From Hyphomicrobiales bacterium (GTDB lineage Bacteria; Pseudomonadota; Alphaproteobacteria; Rhizobiales; Rhizobiaceae): DNA of 64,000 bases. Positions 50,729-60,094 of this stretch are shown here, one piece after another (the first letter of the stretch is position 1; each line of letters starts with the position of its first letter). The notes below the pieces were generated by a model, which did no database searches, was not told the DNA's origin, and was given only the letters and a program-made list of their open reading frames with translations. Made by a program: the position numbers and the translations under genes. Where the stretch lies: contig UCNG01000008.1 in NCBI GenBank assembly GCA_900473915.1, forward strand, positions 1 to 64,000, in the 5' to 3' direction.

Positions 50729-51619
50729 TTACTCCGCCGCAGCGCGCTTGGGCTGAACTTCTGCAAAATAGTCATTCATCAGAAGATTTGTAATTTCGGA
50801 AGGCTTGAACCGGTATTGACCGATCTCGGAAACCGGCGTCACTTCCGCTGCCGTGCCGCACAGGAAGCATTCGGAGAAACCGGCAAGTTCTTCCGGCACG
50901 ATTGCCCGCTCAATGACTTCAATGCCCCGGCGCTTGGCAAGATCAATGACCGTGCGGCGCGTAATACCGTCGAGGAAGCAGTCGGGCTTCGGCGTGTGCA
51001 GCGCCCCATCCTTCACGAAGAATACATTGGCGCCGGTTGCTTCCGCAACCTGCCCGCGCCAGTCGAGCATGAGCGCATCCGCGTAGCCCTTGGCTTCGGC
51101 GGCATGTTTGGAAATCGTGCAGATCATGTAGAGACCGGACGCTTTCGAGCGCGACGGAGCGGTGCGCGGGTCCGGGCGGCAATATTCGGCAATATCGAGC
51201 CGGATGCCCTTCATTTTTTCTTCCGGCGAGAAATAGCTCGGCCACTGCCAGATGGCGATGGCCAGATGAATGCGGTTGTTCTGCGCCGACACGCCCAGCG
51301 AATCCGAGCCGCGCCAGGCGATCGGGCGCACATAGGCGTCCTCAAATCCCTGCTTCTTGAGCAGCTCCCGGCAGGCATCGTTGATCTCTTCAACGCTGAA
51401 AGGAATCTCGAAACCGAGAATGCGCGCAGATTCGTGCAGGCGTTCGGTATGCTCATTGAGCTTGAATATCTCGCCGCCATAGGCGCGCTCGCCTTCAAAC
51501 ACGGCGCTCGCATAATGCAGGCCATGGGTCAGCACATGAATTTTCGCATCCTTCCAGTCGACGAATTTCCCGTCCAGCCAGATAGATCCGTCCCGTTGAT
51601 CGAATGGAATCGCAGCCAT
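50729..51619 (-). CDS. ilvE: Branched-chain amino acid aminotransferase IlvE
   Basis: A 296-residue fold-type IV PLP enzyme for the last step of valine, leucine and isoleucine synthesis. Cues: IWLDGKFVDWKDAKIHVLTHGLHYASAVFEGERAY at the N-terminus, PSRSKASGLYMICTISKHAA with the PLP-linked lysine region, LDWRGQVAEATGANVFFVKDG and LDGITRRTVIDLAKRRGI. GGAG lies 8 bases before ATG. It is divergent from the MarR regulator, with 441 bases between. Confidence 0.96.
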   Translation of the reverse strand: MAAIPFDQRDGSIWLDGKFVDWKDAKIHVLTHGLHYASAVFEGERAYGGEIFKLNEHTERLHESARILGFEIPFSVEEINDACRELLKKQGFEDAYVRPIAWRGSDSLGVSAQNNRIHLAIAIWQWPSYFSPEEKMKGIRLDIAEYCRPDPRTAPSRSKASGLYMICTISKHAAEAKGYADALMLDWRGQVAEATGANVFFVKDGALHTPKPDCFLDGITRRTVIDLAKRRGIEVIERAIVPEELAGFSECFLCGTAAEVTPVSEIGQYRFKPSEITNLLMNDYFAEVQPKRAAAE

Positions 51620-52060
51620 TTTCTTGCTCCTTGACTTTCCTCGCGGCGCTGTCTCGACACGGTTTCAGGCCGATTTCAGACCGGACAAACTTCTCCGCGA
51701 CCCGTCTTCCCCATTTAAATCGATATAAATGGTGAGACGGCCACCTTTTTCTGCGTAATTGCTGGCCTTTTTGTTCAAAATGCTTTGAGGTCGCGCAAAC
51801 ATATTGCGCGAAATCCAGCCGGAGCATGCATGACAAGAAAATAAATCCTCCACAGGGATCGAATATTGCGGCAACCATTTCCACCATCCGCATTCAACAG
51901 ACGCGGCGAAAACGGGTCAGCGCAATTATTCCTCCTCCATGCATGCGTCAGCGCAAACATTATTCCAAAAAAGCCAGCTCACGCTTATCGAAAATTATCT
52001 GGGCGATTGAATTATGTCAATAATGCTGACATATTTAGCGCAACAGAACGGAGCACCGAT
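51620..52060. other. ilvE-MarR divergent intergenic region
   Basis: A 441-base gap. Open frames here have no convincing start. The region is AT-rich towards the right end, contains ATTTAAATCGATATAAAT near 51711-51728, and holds the inverted repeat listed at 52013. It should contain the divergent promoters of both genes. Confidence 0.5.
52013..52033. promoter_or_regulatory. Candidate operator upstream of the MarR gene
   Basis: TATGTCA (52013-52019) and TGACATA (52027-52033) form a perfect inverted repeat with a 7-base spacer, 27 bases before the MarR start. MarR regulators commonly bind such dyads over their own promoters. Confidence 0.5.
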
Positions 52061-52573
52061 GTGAATTCGACGAACGATCTGAATTATATAAGCAATCCGT
52101 TGACGGCTGAGGAGGCGGCCGACCTCAACGTGATCGAACTTCTGTTTTTTTCCTATCGCGATTTCACCGCCGACCCTGATCTCATTCTGGAAAAGATCGG
52201 ATTCGGCCGGGCGCATCACCGCGTCCTCTACTTCATCAACCGCAAGCCCGGCATGACGGTTGCGGAGCTGCTGGAGGTTCTGCGCATAACGAAGCAAAGC
52301 CTGTCGCGTGTGCTCAAGCAGCTCATCGATACCGGCCATGTCGTTCAGGCCACCGGCCTGCATGACCGCCGCCACCGCAAGCTTTATCCGACCCGGAGCG
52401 GCCGTGAGCTGACGCTTGCGCTTGCCCTTCCGCAGTCGCGGCGCATCGCGCGCGCCTTGGAGGATTGTGGCCCACAGGACCGCGCGGTGATCGAGCGCTT
52501 CCTCTATAATATGGTCAACCCCGAACGGCGGGCCCAGATCGACGAATTTTCCGCCGACGACCCCTCCGGCTGA
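52061..52573 (+). CDS. MarR-family regulator (PetP-like)
   Basis: A 170-residue MarR regulator. The winged helix spans about residues 45-120: GRAHHRVLYFINRKPGMTVAELLEVLRITKQSLSRVLKQLIDTG and a wing LHDRRHRKLYPT. GTG start with GGAG 7 bases upstream; earlier in-frame codons run into AT-rich promoter DNA. A MarR gene directly before an OmpR-type response regulator recalls petP-petR of Rhodobacter, where both are essential. A perfect dyad just upstream may be its operator. Confidence 0.88.
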   Translation: MNSTNDLNYISNPLTAEEAADLNVIELLFFSYRDFTADPDLILEKIGFGRAHHRVLYFINRKPGMTVAELLEVLRITKQSLSRVLKQLIDTGHVVQATGLHDRRHRKLYPTRSGRELTLALALPQSRRIARALEDCGPQDRAVIERFLYNMVNPERRAQIDEFSADDPSG

Positions 52574-52698
52574 CAGGGTCAAGATGAAGTGTTACGCAAG
52601 GTTGCACTAAGTGCTTGTATAAAAATGCGCCCCTTCAGGCAGTGAATGGACGTGCCGCATTCCAATGAGTATTATGTCGGGCGACGCATGTTGCGTCA

Positions 52699-52801
52699 TA
52701 GAGCGCCGTGCGTCCATTCGGACGCACAAAGGTCGGTCTAACTTATTGAATCTACGCATCGTGCTTTCCAGAAGATCGATTCCGATTTTTGGGCCGATGT
52801 A
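52699..52801. repeat. 104-bp palindrome-rich repeat, family D, copy 2
   Basis: It begins TAGAGCGCCGTGCGTCCATT and ends CGATTCCGATTTTTGGGCCG, parallel to the copy at 50162. It lies between the MarR gene and the response regulator, just before the latter's start, so any operon transcript carries it as structured RNA. Confidence 0.75.
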
Positions 52802-52835
52802 GTCGAATTGGAACGGAACGGGATCGAAAGACGCC

Positions 52836-53543
52836 ATGGCAGCAGAAGAAGAAAAGACGCTCTCGGATGACGCCCCGCATCTCCTCGTCGTTGACGACGA
52901 TACGCGCATCCGCAGCCTTCTTTCACAATATCTGACCAATAGCGGATTCCGTGTCACCATGGCCGGCAGCGCCGCTGAGGCGCGCCGCAAGCTGGAAGGC
53001 ATCGACTTCGACCTGCTGATCCTGGACGTCATGATGCCGGGCGAAACCGGCGTTTCGCTGACGCGCTCGCTGCGCGAGCAGAAGAATGTCCCCATTCTCA
53101 TGCTGACGGCATTGTCGGAAACCGACAACCGCATCGACGGGCTCGCCGCTGGCGCCGACGATTATCTGCCAAAGCCCTTCGATCCCCGCGAGCTGACGCT
53201 TCGCATCAACAATATCCTGCGGCGCGGCGCGCCTCCGGCGCAGCCCAAGATCGAACAGATCGTGTTCGGCCCCTATACGTTCTTCATCCCGCGTCGCGAG
53301 CTGAAAAAGGGTTCCGAAACGATCAAGCTGACCGATCGCGAGCAGGACATCATGGCGATCTTCGCCGAGCGCGCCGGTGAAACGATCCCGCGTCACGAGC
53401 TGACCGGTCAGGACGGCGATGTCGGCGAGCGCACGATTGACGTCCAGATCAATCGCCTTCGCCGCAAGATCGAGCAGGACCCGGCCAATCCGGTCTGGCT
53501 CCAGACCGTGCGCGGCATCGGCTACAAGCTGAGCATCGAATAG
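52836..53543 (+). CDS. OmpR-family response regulator (PetR-like)
   Basis: A 235-residue two-component regulator. The receiver domain has acidic pocket VVDDDT, phospho-acceptor Asp64 in DLLILDVMMPGE, Thr in ILMLTALSE and Lys in YLPKPFDPRE. The C-terminal winged helix reads KLTDREQDIMAIFAE...RTIDVQINRLRRKIEQDPANPVWLQTVRGIGYKL. The cognate kinase follows 145 bases downstream. Together with the MarR gene it resembles the petPR arrangement. Confidence 0.95.
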   Translation: MAAEEEKTLSDDAPHLLVVDDDTRIRSLLSQYLTNSGFRVTMAGSAAEARRKLEGIDFDLLILDVMMPGETGVSLTRSLREQKNVPILMLTALSETDNRIDGLAAGADDYLPKPFDPRELTLRINNILRRGAPPAQPKIEQIVFGPYTFFIPRRELKKGSETIKLTDREQDIMAIFAERAGETIPRHELTGQDGDVGERTIDVQINRLRRKIEQDPANPVWLQTVRGIGYKLSIE

Positions 53544-53688
53544 CAACAACCGGCAACCAGAAAATGGTGTTTTCTCATAACGCGAAGCGCGGTGCACAAA
53601 AGCTGCACCAGCGATGGCGGGCGTGGGAAACACCTTTCGCAAACCGCGAATATCGTTCTTGCAGCGAAGCTGGTGTGGGCCTGACACG

Positions 53689-55032
53689 ATGAAATCGCCC
53701 TTGAGAAAATTCTCCCGCTGGTTGGCCCGCATCATGCCGAAGGGGCTTTATGCGCGGTCGCTCATCATCATCATCGCGCCGATGGTGCTGCTGCAATCCG
53801 TGATCGCCTATGTGTTCATGGAGCGTCACTGGCAGATGGTGACCGAACGGCTGTCGACTGCGGTCGTGCGCGATATTGCGGGCATTATCGATATTCTAGA
53901 AACCTACCCGCAGGAACCGGGCTACGACAATCTGATCCGCATCTCGCAGCAGCGGCTGGCGCTGAATATCTCGATTCTGCCGCCCGATCCGCTGCCGCCG
54001 CCCGGACCGAAGCCGTTCTTCGCCATTCTCGATTACTTCCTCAGCGAAGAAATCACCCGCCAGATCAACCGGCCTTTCTGGGTGGATACGGTGGGCGATT
54101 CCGATCTCATCGAAATCCGCATCAAGCTTGAGGACAAGGTGTTGCGCGTCTTCGCGCGGCGCAGTCAGGCCTATGCGTCCAATACGGGCATCTTCCTGAC
54201 CTGGATGGTGGGCACCGCCCTCGTTCTGCTGATTATCGCCATCGCCTTCCTGCGCAACCAGATCAAGCCGATCCAGCAGCTTGCCGAGGCGGCGGAAAGT
54301 TTCGGCAAGGGGCGCCCCATGCCGGAAGGTTTTCACCCGCGCGGCGCGGAGGAAGTGCGGCGCGCCGGCATCGCCTTCATCCAGATGCGCTCGCGCATCG
54401 AGCGCCAGATCGAGCAGCGCACGGCCATGCTGTCGGGCGTCAGCCACGACCTGCGCACCATCCTCACCCGCTTCAAGCTGCAGCTGGCGCTGGCTGGCCA
54501 TTCCATCGACACCGAGCCGCTCAATCAGGACATCGCCGACATGCAGACCATGCTGGAAGGCTATCTCGCCTTCGCGCGCGGCGAAGGTTCGGAAGAAACG
54601 GCAAGCTATGATGTCACCAGACTGTGCGAGAAGCTGGAGAGCGAGGCGCGCCTGCGCGAACGCGGCTTCAAATACCGCATCGAAGGCGACAGCGAGGTCC
54701 ATGTGCGTCCCAACGCCTTCTCGCGTCTGGTCAGCAATCTGGTTTCAAACGCCTTCCGTCATGCGCAAAATGTCGAGCTGTCGATCTCGCATGTTGAAGG
54801 CTGGCTGAAAGTCGTCGTGGACGATGACGGGCCAGGCATCCCGGAAGACCGGCGGGAAGATGTGTTCAAGCCATTCGTCCGGCTGGATGAGGCGCGAACG
54901 CAGGATTCCGGCGGCACAGGGGGGCTGGGACTTGCCATTGCGCGCGACATCGCGCGCAGCCATGGCGGCGACATTTCGCTGGAAGATTCACCGCTGGGTG
55001 GCCTCCGCGCCATCATCCATATTCCGGCTTAG
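53689..55032 (+). CDS. Sensor histidine kinase, EnvZ-like
   Basis: A 447-residue membrane kinase. First membrane segment SLIIIIAPMVLLQSVIAYVF, a periplasmic domain of about 125 residues, second segment FLTWMVGTALVLLIIAIAFL, then a HAMP linker. The H-box is MLSGVSHDLRTILTRFKLQ (His253), with Ile where most kinases have Pro. The ATPase domain carries NLVSNAFRHA (N-box), DDDGPGIPED (G1) and GGTGGLGLAIARDIARSHGG (G2). Start at 53689 (MKSPLRKF) is a judgement; an ATG 25 codons upstream is also open. Confidence 0.93.
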   Translation: MKSPLRKFSRWLARIMPKGLYARSLIIIIAPMVLLQSVIAYVFMERHWQMVTERLSTAVVRDIAGIIDILETYPQEPGYDNLIRISQQRLALNISILPPDPLPPPGPKPFFAILDYFLSEEITRQINRPFWVDTVGDSDLIEIRIKLEDKVLRVFARRSQAYASNTGIFLTWMVGTALVLLIIAIAFLRNQIKPIQQLAEAAESFGKGRPMPEGFHPRGAEEVRRAGIAFIQMRSRIERQIEQRTAMLSGVSHDLRTILTRFKLQLALAGHSIDTEPLNQDIADMQTMLEGYLAFARGEGSEETASYDVTRLCEKLESEARLRERGFKYRIEGDSEVHVRPNAFSRLVSNLVSNAFRHAQNVELSISHVEGWLKVVVDDDGPGIPEDRREDVFKPFVRLDEARTQDSGGTGGLGLAIARDIARSHGGDISLEDSPLGGLRAIIHIPA

Positions 55033-55338
55033 AGCGGTTCCTGTTCTAACAGAAAAACCGTTTCACACTTTTGCTGAAAATTCTCCAGGCGTTCTGGCTT
55101 GGGGCTGGGGAAATAAACTTCAGAGCAGAGCAATAAGCAGGAGTTTTCACGCTTCTTTTCCCTCATCCTGAGGAGCCGTTGAAAACGGCGCATCATCCTG
55201 AGCTTGTCGAAGGATCGAAGGGCGGAGGGAAAACGCCCAATACCTGCCCTCGTCCTTCGAGACGGCTCCTTCGCAAGCTCAGAAGCCTCCTCAGGATGAG
55301 GGGTCGACGCGGTTGCTCAACGCGAAATCATCATGCTC
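55033..55338. other. Repeat-filled gap after the kinase gene
   Basis: A 306-base gap without a gene. It starts with an inverted piece of family C (TAGAGCGGTTCCTGTTCTAA, 55031-55050) and is then largely taken up by the long inverted-repeat element at 55160-55302. Confidence 0.6.
55160..55302. repeat. 143-bp element with 15-bp terminal inverted repeats
   Basis: CCCTCATCCTGAGGA at the left end and TCCTCAGGATGAGGG at the right end are perfect inverted repeats. The interior has further arms (GAGCTTGTCGAAGGA, TCCTTCGAGACGGCTCCTTC). Similar CATCCTGAGGAGC elements are widespread in alphaproteobacterial genomes. Confidence 0.8.
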
Positions 55339-55686
55339 TCAATAAAGCTTGCCGCCGTTCGGCACCGGTTTGTCGATGGCCGCGAGAACCACTTCACCAT
55401 TTTCATCCGGCATGCCGAGCGTCAGCACTTCCGACATGAAGGGGCCGATCTGGCGAGGCGGAAAATTCACCACAGCCATGACCTGCTTGCCGACCAGTTC
55501 TTCCGCCGTATAGCGCTTGGTGATCTGTGCCGACGATTTCTTGATGCCGATCTTTTCGCCGAAATCGATCTTCAGCTTGTAGGCGGGCTTGCGCGCTTCC
55601 GGAAATGGCACGGCTTCCACGATGGTTCCGCTACGGATATCGACCTTTTCGAAATCCGCCCAGCTTATGGTGGTTGCTTCGCTCAT
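55339..55686 (-). CDS. csaA: tRNA-binding domain protein, CsaA-like
   Basis: A 115-residue stand-alone OB-fold tRNA-binding domain (as in CsaA and the C-terminus of methionyl-tRNA synthetase). Diagnostic blocks: FEKVDIRSGTIVEAVPFPEARKPAYKLKIDFG, SSAQITKRYTAEELVGKQVMAVVNFPPRQIG and SEVLTLGMPDENG. It may act as a chaperone or tRNA-binding factor. GGAG lies 8 bases before the ATG at 55686. Confidence 0.92.
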   Translation of the reverse strand: MSEATTISWADFEKVDIRSGTIVEAVPFPEARKPAYKLKIDFGEKIGIKKSSAQITKRYTAEELVGKQVMAVVNFPPRQIGPFMSEVLTLGMPDENGEVVLAAIDKPVPNGGKLY

Positions 55687-55752
55687 TTTCTTACTCCCCG
55701 CCTCGCAGAAAACCCGGCGTGAACGCCGGGTCAAAACTCAGTTATTGAATAG

Positions 55753-56253
55753 TCAGGCGCGACCGACTGTCTCGAACACCACACATTCCAGCGCCTCGCG
55801 CGCCGTGACGCCCGACCAGACCACGAACTGGAAAGCCTGGAAATAGGCTTCGCAAGCTTCGAGCGCCGCCGAAAGCAGCACTTCCACCTGACGGCTCGTC
55901 GGTTCCGCGCCGCCTGCCAGCAGCAGCGACTGGCGATACATGATCGCGCCTTCCTGCTGCCAGAGATCGAAATGGCCCATCAGCAGTTTTTCGTTGATGA
56001 GCGAAAGCAGGCGCATCACTTCGTTGACGCGCGGCTCGGCCACCTTGATGTCGAACGCACAGGCCAGATGCAGTGCCTCGAAATCCTCCATCCAGGAAAA
56101 CGAGATGTGATAGTCAGTCCAGTTGCCCGCAACCGAGATTGCGATTTCGTCGTCGCCAGTCCGCTCGAACGTCCAGTCGTTTGAATGCGCGACCTGTTCG
56201 ATCACATCCACCGGATGCGCCTCACGTGCGAATTCAAGCTCAAGAAGGCTCAT
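55753..56253 (-). CDS. YbjN-domain protein
   Basis: A 166-residue protein of the YbjN family (type III secretion chaperone-like fold). Segments: DVIEQVAHSNDWTFERTGDDEIAISVAGNW, EALHLACAFDIKV and the long helical end with RVNEVMRLLSLINEKLLMGHFDLW. In E. coli YbjN affects motility and stress resistance; in alphaproteobacteria the role is unknown. AGGAAA precedes the ATG. Confidence 0.85.
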   Translation of the reverse strand: MSLLELEFAREAHPVDVIEQVAHSNDWTFERTGDDEIAISVAGNWTDYHISFSWMEDFEALHLACAFDIKVAEPRVNEVMRLLSLINEKLLMGHFDLWQQEGAIMYRQSLLLAGGAEPTSRQVEVLLSAALEACEAYFQAFQFVVWSGVTAREALECVVFETVGRA

Positions 56254-56682
56254 GTCCGTTTCCTGTTCTGGGAACCATCTGCCCCCAGATGTTTCCTAAT
56301 TCCCGGCGCGCAGCTAACTGCCCGCCCGCGCCCGCCACCGCGCAAGAACAAGCGCAGGAAAACAGGCACGAATTGATCGGTCGAGGAACCGGCATGCACG
56401 ACGGCATGCAAGCGCCCCAATGGCACACGCACATACGCAACTGATACTGGAAAGCAGCCTGAAAGACGCGAAACCTGACACTCAGCCCCTCGCCGCCGCC
56501 TACATGACCGCGTTACGAATCATGTAGTGTTTTCAGTCTATTGATGCTGAATCTGAACGCCAGCCCCTTTTCAAAAAAGAGACATGAAAGCATGTGGAAA
56601 TATACGGGGGGCGGGCCGCGACCCTTGCCTTAACCGACTCTAAGACAAGGGTTTTTGCCACTTGCGGCCTGTTAATAAATAT
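56254..56682. other. Gene-free gap with an orphan terminator
   Basis: A 429-base gap between two minus-strand genes. No credible protein frame. At 56621-56656 the stem ACCCTTG/CAAGGGT with a long loop is followed by TTTTT on the plus strand, where no gene precedes it. The stretch from about 56500 could thus encode a plus-strand small RNA. Confidence 0.35.
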
Positions 56683-57003
56683 TCAGGGATTATTTTTGGA
56701 TTTAGCCGAAGTTGAAGCCGATTTTGCCGTTTTGGCATCAGAATCGACTTCGAATTTCGCAAGACGTGCTTCGAGTGCTTCGATTCTTGCCAGCAAGGCG
56801 CTGTTTTCCGCACGCGCCTTGATCGCCATTTCGCGAACGGCTTCGAAGTCTTCGCGCTGCACGACATCGAGCGTGTTCAGCACGCGTTCGCCCTGCGAAC
56901 GCAGCGCCGTTTCCACTTCGCGGCGCACGCCCTGCGCAGCGCCTGCCGCATCCGTCACAAGCTTGGCGAGTTCATCGAGAACCCGGTTCTGTCCGCTGGT
57001 CAT
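56683..57003 (-). CDS. BMFP/UbiK-family accessory protein
   Basis: A 106-residue protein of the BMFP family (UbiK/YqiC). An amphipathic N-terminal half (NRVLDELAKLVTDAAGAAQGVRREVETALRSQ) precedes a coiled coil (REDFEAVREMAIKARAENSALLARIEALEARLAKFE) and a Lys/Ser-rich tail. UbiK assists ubiquinone synthesis; a Brucella member was described as membrane fusogenic. The ATG at 57003 matches the family start although its AAGGAA site is 11 bases away. It is divergent from lgt. Confidence 0.88.
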   Translation of the reverse strand: MTSGQNRVLDELAKLVTDAAGAAQGVRREVETALRSQGERVLNTLDVVQREDFEAVREMAIKARAENSALLARIEALEARLAKFEVDSDAKTAKSASTSAKSKNNP

Positions 57004-57275
57004 GGCAATCATTCCTTTTTTCCAGGAGAGACCTGTTGAAAACATAAATTTGAAATAGGGCCGTCTCGGGTCCGATGCAAGCTTGGCTATAGAAAGTGAT
57101 CGCGCCCGGCGTAAGCAAAAACCATAAGCTCCTGAGGAACAAGGCGAATGTACTTAAGGATACCTTAAGCGTACACAAGCACCGGAAGCGCATAAAACGC
57201 CATTCGCGGCAGACGGGAACCGCTTGACCATCAAGGGTTGGTCCAGCATGTTCCCTCACAAAACGGAGTGATTTC

Positions 57276-58121
57276 ATGATTGAGACGTTGCTGCCCGTAT
57301 CGGCGCTCGCCTTCCCCAATATCGATCCGGTGATTTTCAGGATCGGGCCGCTGGCAGTGCACTGGTACGGCCTCGGCTATGTCGTCGGCATCATGTTCGC
57401 CTGGTGGTATGGCAAGAAGCTCCTGCGAAGCCACCGCCTGTGGGCGAACAACCAGCCGCCGATGGCGCCGGAAGCGCTTGACGATTTCGTCATCTGGGCC
57501 GCGCTCGGCGTCGTGCTGGGCGGGCGCATCGGCTACGTGCTCTTCTATAATTTCTCCTATTATATCTCCAACCCGCTCGCCATTCCGGCAGTGTGGGATG
57601 GCGGCATGTCGTTCCACGGCGGCATTCTGGGCACGACGCTCGCCATGTTCCTGTTTGCCCGCTCACGCGGCATCAGGGTCTGGAGCATGTTCGACACGAT
57701 CGCCGCCGGTGTTCCGGTCGGGCTTGGCGTGGTGCGCGTCGCCAATTTCATCAATTCGGAACTCTGGGGCCGCGTCAGCGATATGCCGTGGGCGGTCTAT
57801 TTCCCCAATGGCGGTCCGCTGCCGCGCCATCCGAGCCAGATTTACGAAGCCTTCCTTGAAGGGCTTGTGCTGTTCTTCGTGCTGTTCCTGCTCGTCTGGA
57901 TCGGGCGAAAGCTGAAAAAACCCGGCTTCATCGCGGGCGCATTCGTCACCGGCTACGGCCTCAGCCGCATCGTGGTCGAATTCTTCCGCGAGCCGGATGC
58001 ACAGCTCGGCTATCTCCTCGGCGGCTGGCTCACCATGGGCATGGTGCTTTCGGTGCCGATGGTGCTGATCGGGCTTTGGGCCATGTGGCGCGCAAACCGG
58101 GCCGCGGCAAAGGATGCCTGA
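57276..58121 (+). CDS. lgt: Prolipoprotein diacylglyceryl transferase Lgt
   Basis: A 281-residue inner-membrane enzyme that transfers diacylglycerol from phosphatidylglycerol to the lipobox cysteine. Hallmarks are [19 protein letters not shown], the essential [20 protein letters not shown], and the signature [14 protein letters not shown]-like stretch [16 protein letters not shown]. Seven membrane segments. CGGAG before ATG. It supplies lipidation for the lipoproteins in the window. Its end overlaps the next gene by 8 bases. Confidence 0.97.
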   Translation: MIETLLPVSALAFPNIDPVIFRIGPLAVHWYGLGYVVGIMFAWWYGKKLLRSHRLWANNQPPMAPEALDDFVIWAALGVVLGGRIGYVLFYNFSYYISNPLAIPAVWDGGMSFHGGILGTTLAMFLFARSRGIRVWSMFDTIAAGVPVGLGVVRVANFINSELWGRVSDMPWAVYFPNGGPLPRHPSQIYEAFLEGLVLFFVLFLLVWIGRKLKKPGFIAGAFVTGYGLSRIVVEFFREPDAQLGYLLGGWLTMGMVLSVPMVLIGLWAMWRANRAAAKDA

Positions 58122-59199
58122 TCTCTCGCTGAAAGACCGGCTGAAACGCCTGATCGCCGCCTCCGGGCCGATCAGCGTTGCCGATTACATGGCCGCCTGC
58201 CTCGGCGACCGCGAGGCTGGCTATTACACCACGCGCGAGCCTTTCGGACGCGACGGCGATTTCATCACCGCGCCGGAAGTGAGCCAGATGTTCGGCGAAC
58301 TGATCGGCATCTGGTGCGTCAGCGAATGGGATGCGCTGGGACGCCCGGATAATGCGGTGCTGTGCGAGATCGGCCCCGGTCGCGGCACGCTGATGAGCGA
58401 CATGCTGCGCACCATCGGCAGGCTTGCCCCGCAAATGCTTGGCGCTGCCCGCATCGCCATGGTCGAAACCAGCCCGCGCCTTGTCGAAAGACAGAAGGAA
58501 AAGCTGGCCGATGCAGGCGCGAAGATCGACTGGTTCGAACGTTTCGCCGACATTCCCAACGGCCCCTTGATCCTCGTTACCAATGAGCTGTTCGATGCCA
58601 TCCCGTTCCGGCAATTCGTCAAGGTCAATGGCCGCTTTGTCGAACGGATGGTTGCACTTGATGAAAAGGATGCGTTCCATTTCGTCAGCGGTCTGGGCGG
58701 CATCGATCCGGCTCTCCTGCCGCAAGGTCACGCAGACGCAGAAGAAGGGGCTATCTTTGAAGCAGCCCCGGCGCGCACGGCCTTGATGCAGGAAATCGCC
58801 AGCCGTATCGCGACAGCGCGCGGCGCTGCGCTCAACATCGATTACGGCCATCTGGAATCCGGCTTTGGCGACACGCTGCAAGCCATGCTGAAACACAGCT
58901 TTGACGATGTGTTCGCCCATCCGGGTGAAGCCGATCTCACCAGCCATGTCGATTTCGATAGTCTGGAGAAGACCGCAAAAGCCTGCGGCTGCAAGACCGG
59001 AACCATGACGCAGGGCGAGTTTTTGCTTGCAATGGGCTTAGCTGATCGCGCCGGGCGGCTCGGCGCGGGCAAGGATGCGGCGTTTCAGGAGAAAATCCGG
59101 CAGGACGTTGAAAGACTGGCCGCGCCCGATCAAATGGGAACCTTGTTCAAGGTTCTCGCATTGAGCGACAGGCAGACACGTCTTTTGCCTTTTGAATGA
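58114..59199 (+). CDS. SAM-dependent methyltransferase, MidA/NDUFAF7 family
   Basis: A 361-residue methyltransferase. SAM-binding motif [18 protein letters not shown]-terminal signature [50 protein letters not shown], which is diagnostic of the family. The eukaryotic member methylates an arginine of a complex I subunit; the bacterial target is probably similar. It overlaps lgt by 8 bases, a conserved pairing in alphaproteobacteria. Confidence 0.93.
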   Translation: MPDLSLKDRLKRLIAASGPISVADYMAACLGDREAGYYTTREPFGRDGDFITAPEVSQMFGELIGIWCVSEWDALGRPDNAVLCEIGPGRGTLMSDMLRTIGRLAPQMLGAARIAMVETSPRLVERQKEKLADAGAKIDWFERFADIPNGPLILVTNELFDAIPFRQFVKVNGRFVERMVALDEKDAFHFVSGLGGIDPALLPQGHADAEEGAIFEAAPARTALMQEIASRIATARGAALNIDYGHLESGFGDTLQAMLKHSFDDVFAHPGEADLTSHVDFDSLEKTAKACGCKTGTMTQGEFLLAMGLADRAGRLGAGKDAAFQEKIRQDVERLAAPDQMGTLFKVLALSDRQTRLLPFE

Positions 59200-59287
59200 A
59201 ATCTACCAGATCACGCTCTTTTAGAAAGCCGCGATTGACAAGCCGTCCGAGCTCCCCCACCATCCCGCCGTTTGAAACGAGATTGCC

Positions 59288-60085
59288 ATGACAGACACCC
59301 CGCAACCGCTCCGTTCGCCTCTCCTTGAAAAGCCCGTGGCACAGAACGGGAAGCGGATCGCGCACGGCTTCTTCACCCGCAAGGGCGGCGTTTCCGATGG
59401 CATCTATACGGGCCTGAATGTCGGCAGCGGCTCAAACGATGTGCCGGAAAAGGTCATTGAGAATCGCCGCCGTGTGGCGGAAAGCCTCGGCGTTGCGCCC
59501 GATCATCTCATGACCGTGCATCAGGTCCATTCGCCCGATGTTGTCCACGTCACCGAACCTTTCGGCAGCCCGCGCCCCAAGGCCGACGCCATGGTGACCA
59601 ATGTTCCCGGCATCGCCATCGGCGCGCTTTCCGCCGATTGCGGCCCGGTGCTTTTTGCCGATCACGAAGCGGGAATCATCGGCTCCGCCCATGCCGGATG
59701 GCGCGGCGCCTTTGGCGGCGTTCTTGAAAACACTATAGACGCCATGATCGGGCTTGGCGCGAAGCGCGAAAATATCGTCGCTGTTCTGGGACCGACCATC
59801 GGGCCGGAAAACTATGAGGTCGGACCGGAATTCTATGCCGAGTTCATCGGCAGGGACCCGGCTTACACCGCCTATTTCCGTCCATCAGACAAGGCGGACC
59901 ACAAGCTGTTCGACCTGTGGACATTCATCACCGACCGTCTGACGAAGGCTGGCGTAAAGGCCGAATCCCTGCGCCAGTGCACCTATGCCGATGAGGAACA
60001 GTTCTATTCCTACCGGCGCACCACCCATCGCAACGAACCCGATTACGGGCGTCAGATTGCAGCGATCGCCATCATAGAAGATTAG
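59288..60085 (+). CDS. pgeF: Peptidoglycan editing factor PgeF (DUF152/YfiH)
   Basis: A 265-residue multicopper-laccase-like protein. Conserved: HGFFTRKGGVSDGIYTGLNVG, HQVHSPDVVHV (metal His), ADCGPVLFAD (metal Cys) and GSAHAGWRGAFGGV (metal His). In E. coli PgeF removes wrongly placed L-serine from peptidoglycan precursors; other members show purine nucleosidase or phenol oxidase activity. It follows MidA in the same direction. Confidence 0.93.
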   Translation: MTDTPQPLRSPLLEKPVAQNGKRIAHGFFTRKGGVSDGIYTGLNVGSGSNDVPEKVIENRRRVAESLGVAPDHLMTVHQVHSPDVVHVTEPFGSPRPKADAMVTNVPGIAIGALSADCGPVLFADHEAGIIGSAHAGWRGAFGGVLENTIDAMIGLGAKRENIVAVLGPTIGPENYEVGPEFYAEFIGRDPAYTAYFRPSDKADHKLFDLWTFITDRLTKAGVKAESLRQCTYADEEQFYSYRRTTHRNEPDYGRQIAAIAIIED

Positions 60086-60094
60086 GAGAACCGC

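Noticed and set aside
55160-55302. CRISPR array
   Set aside because: The repeats are inverted and paired once, with no regularly spaced direct repeats or cas genes anywhere in the window.
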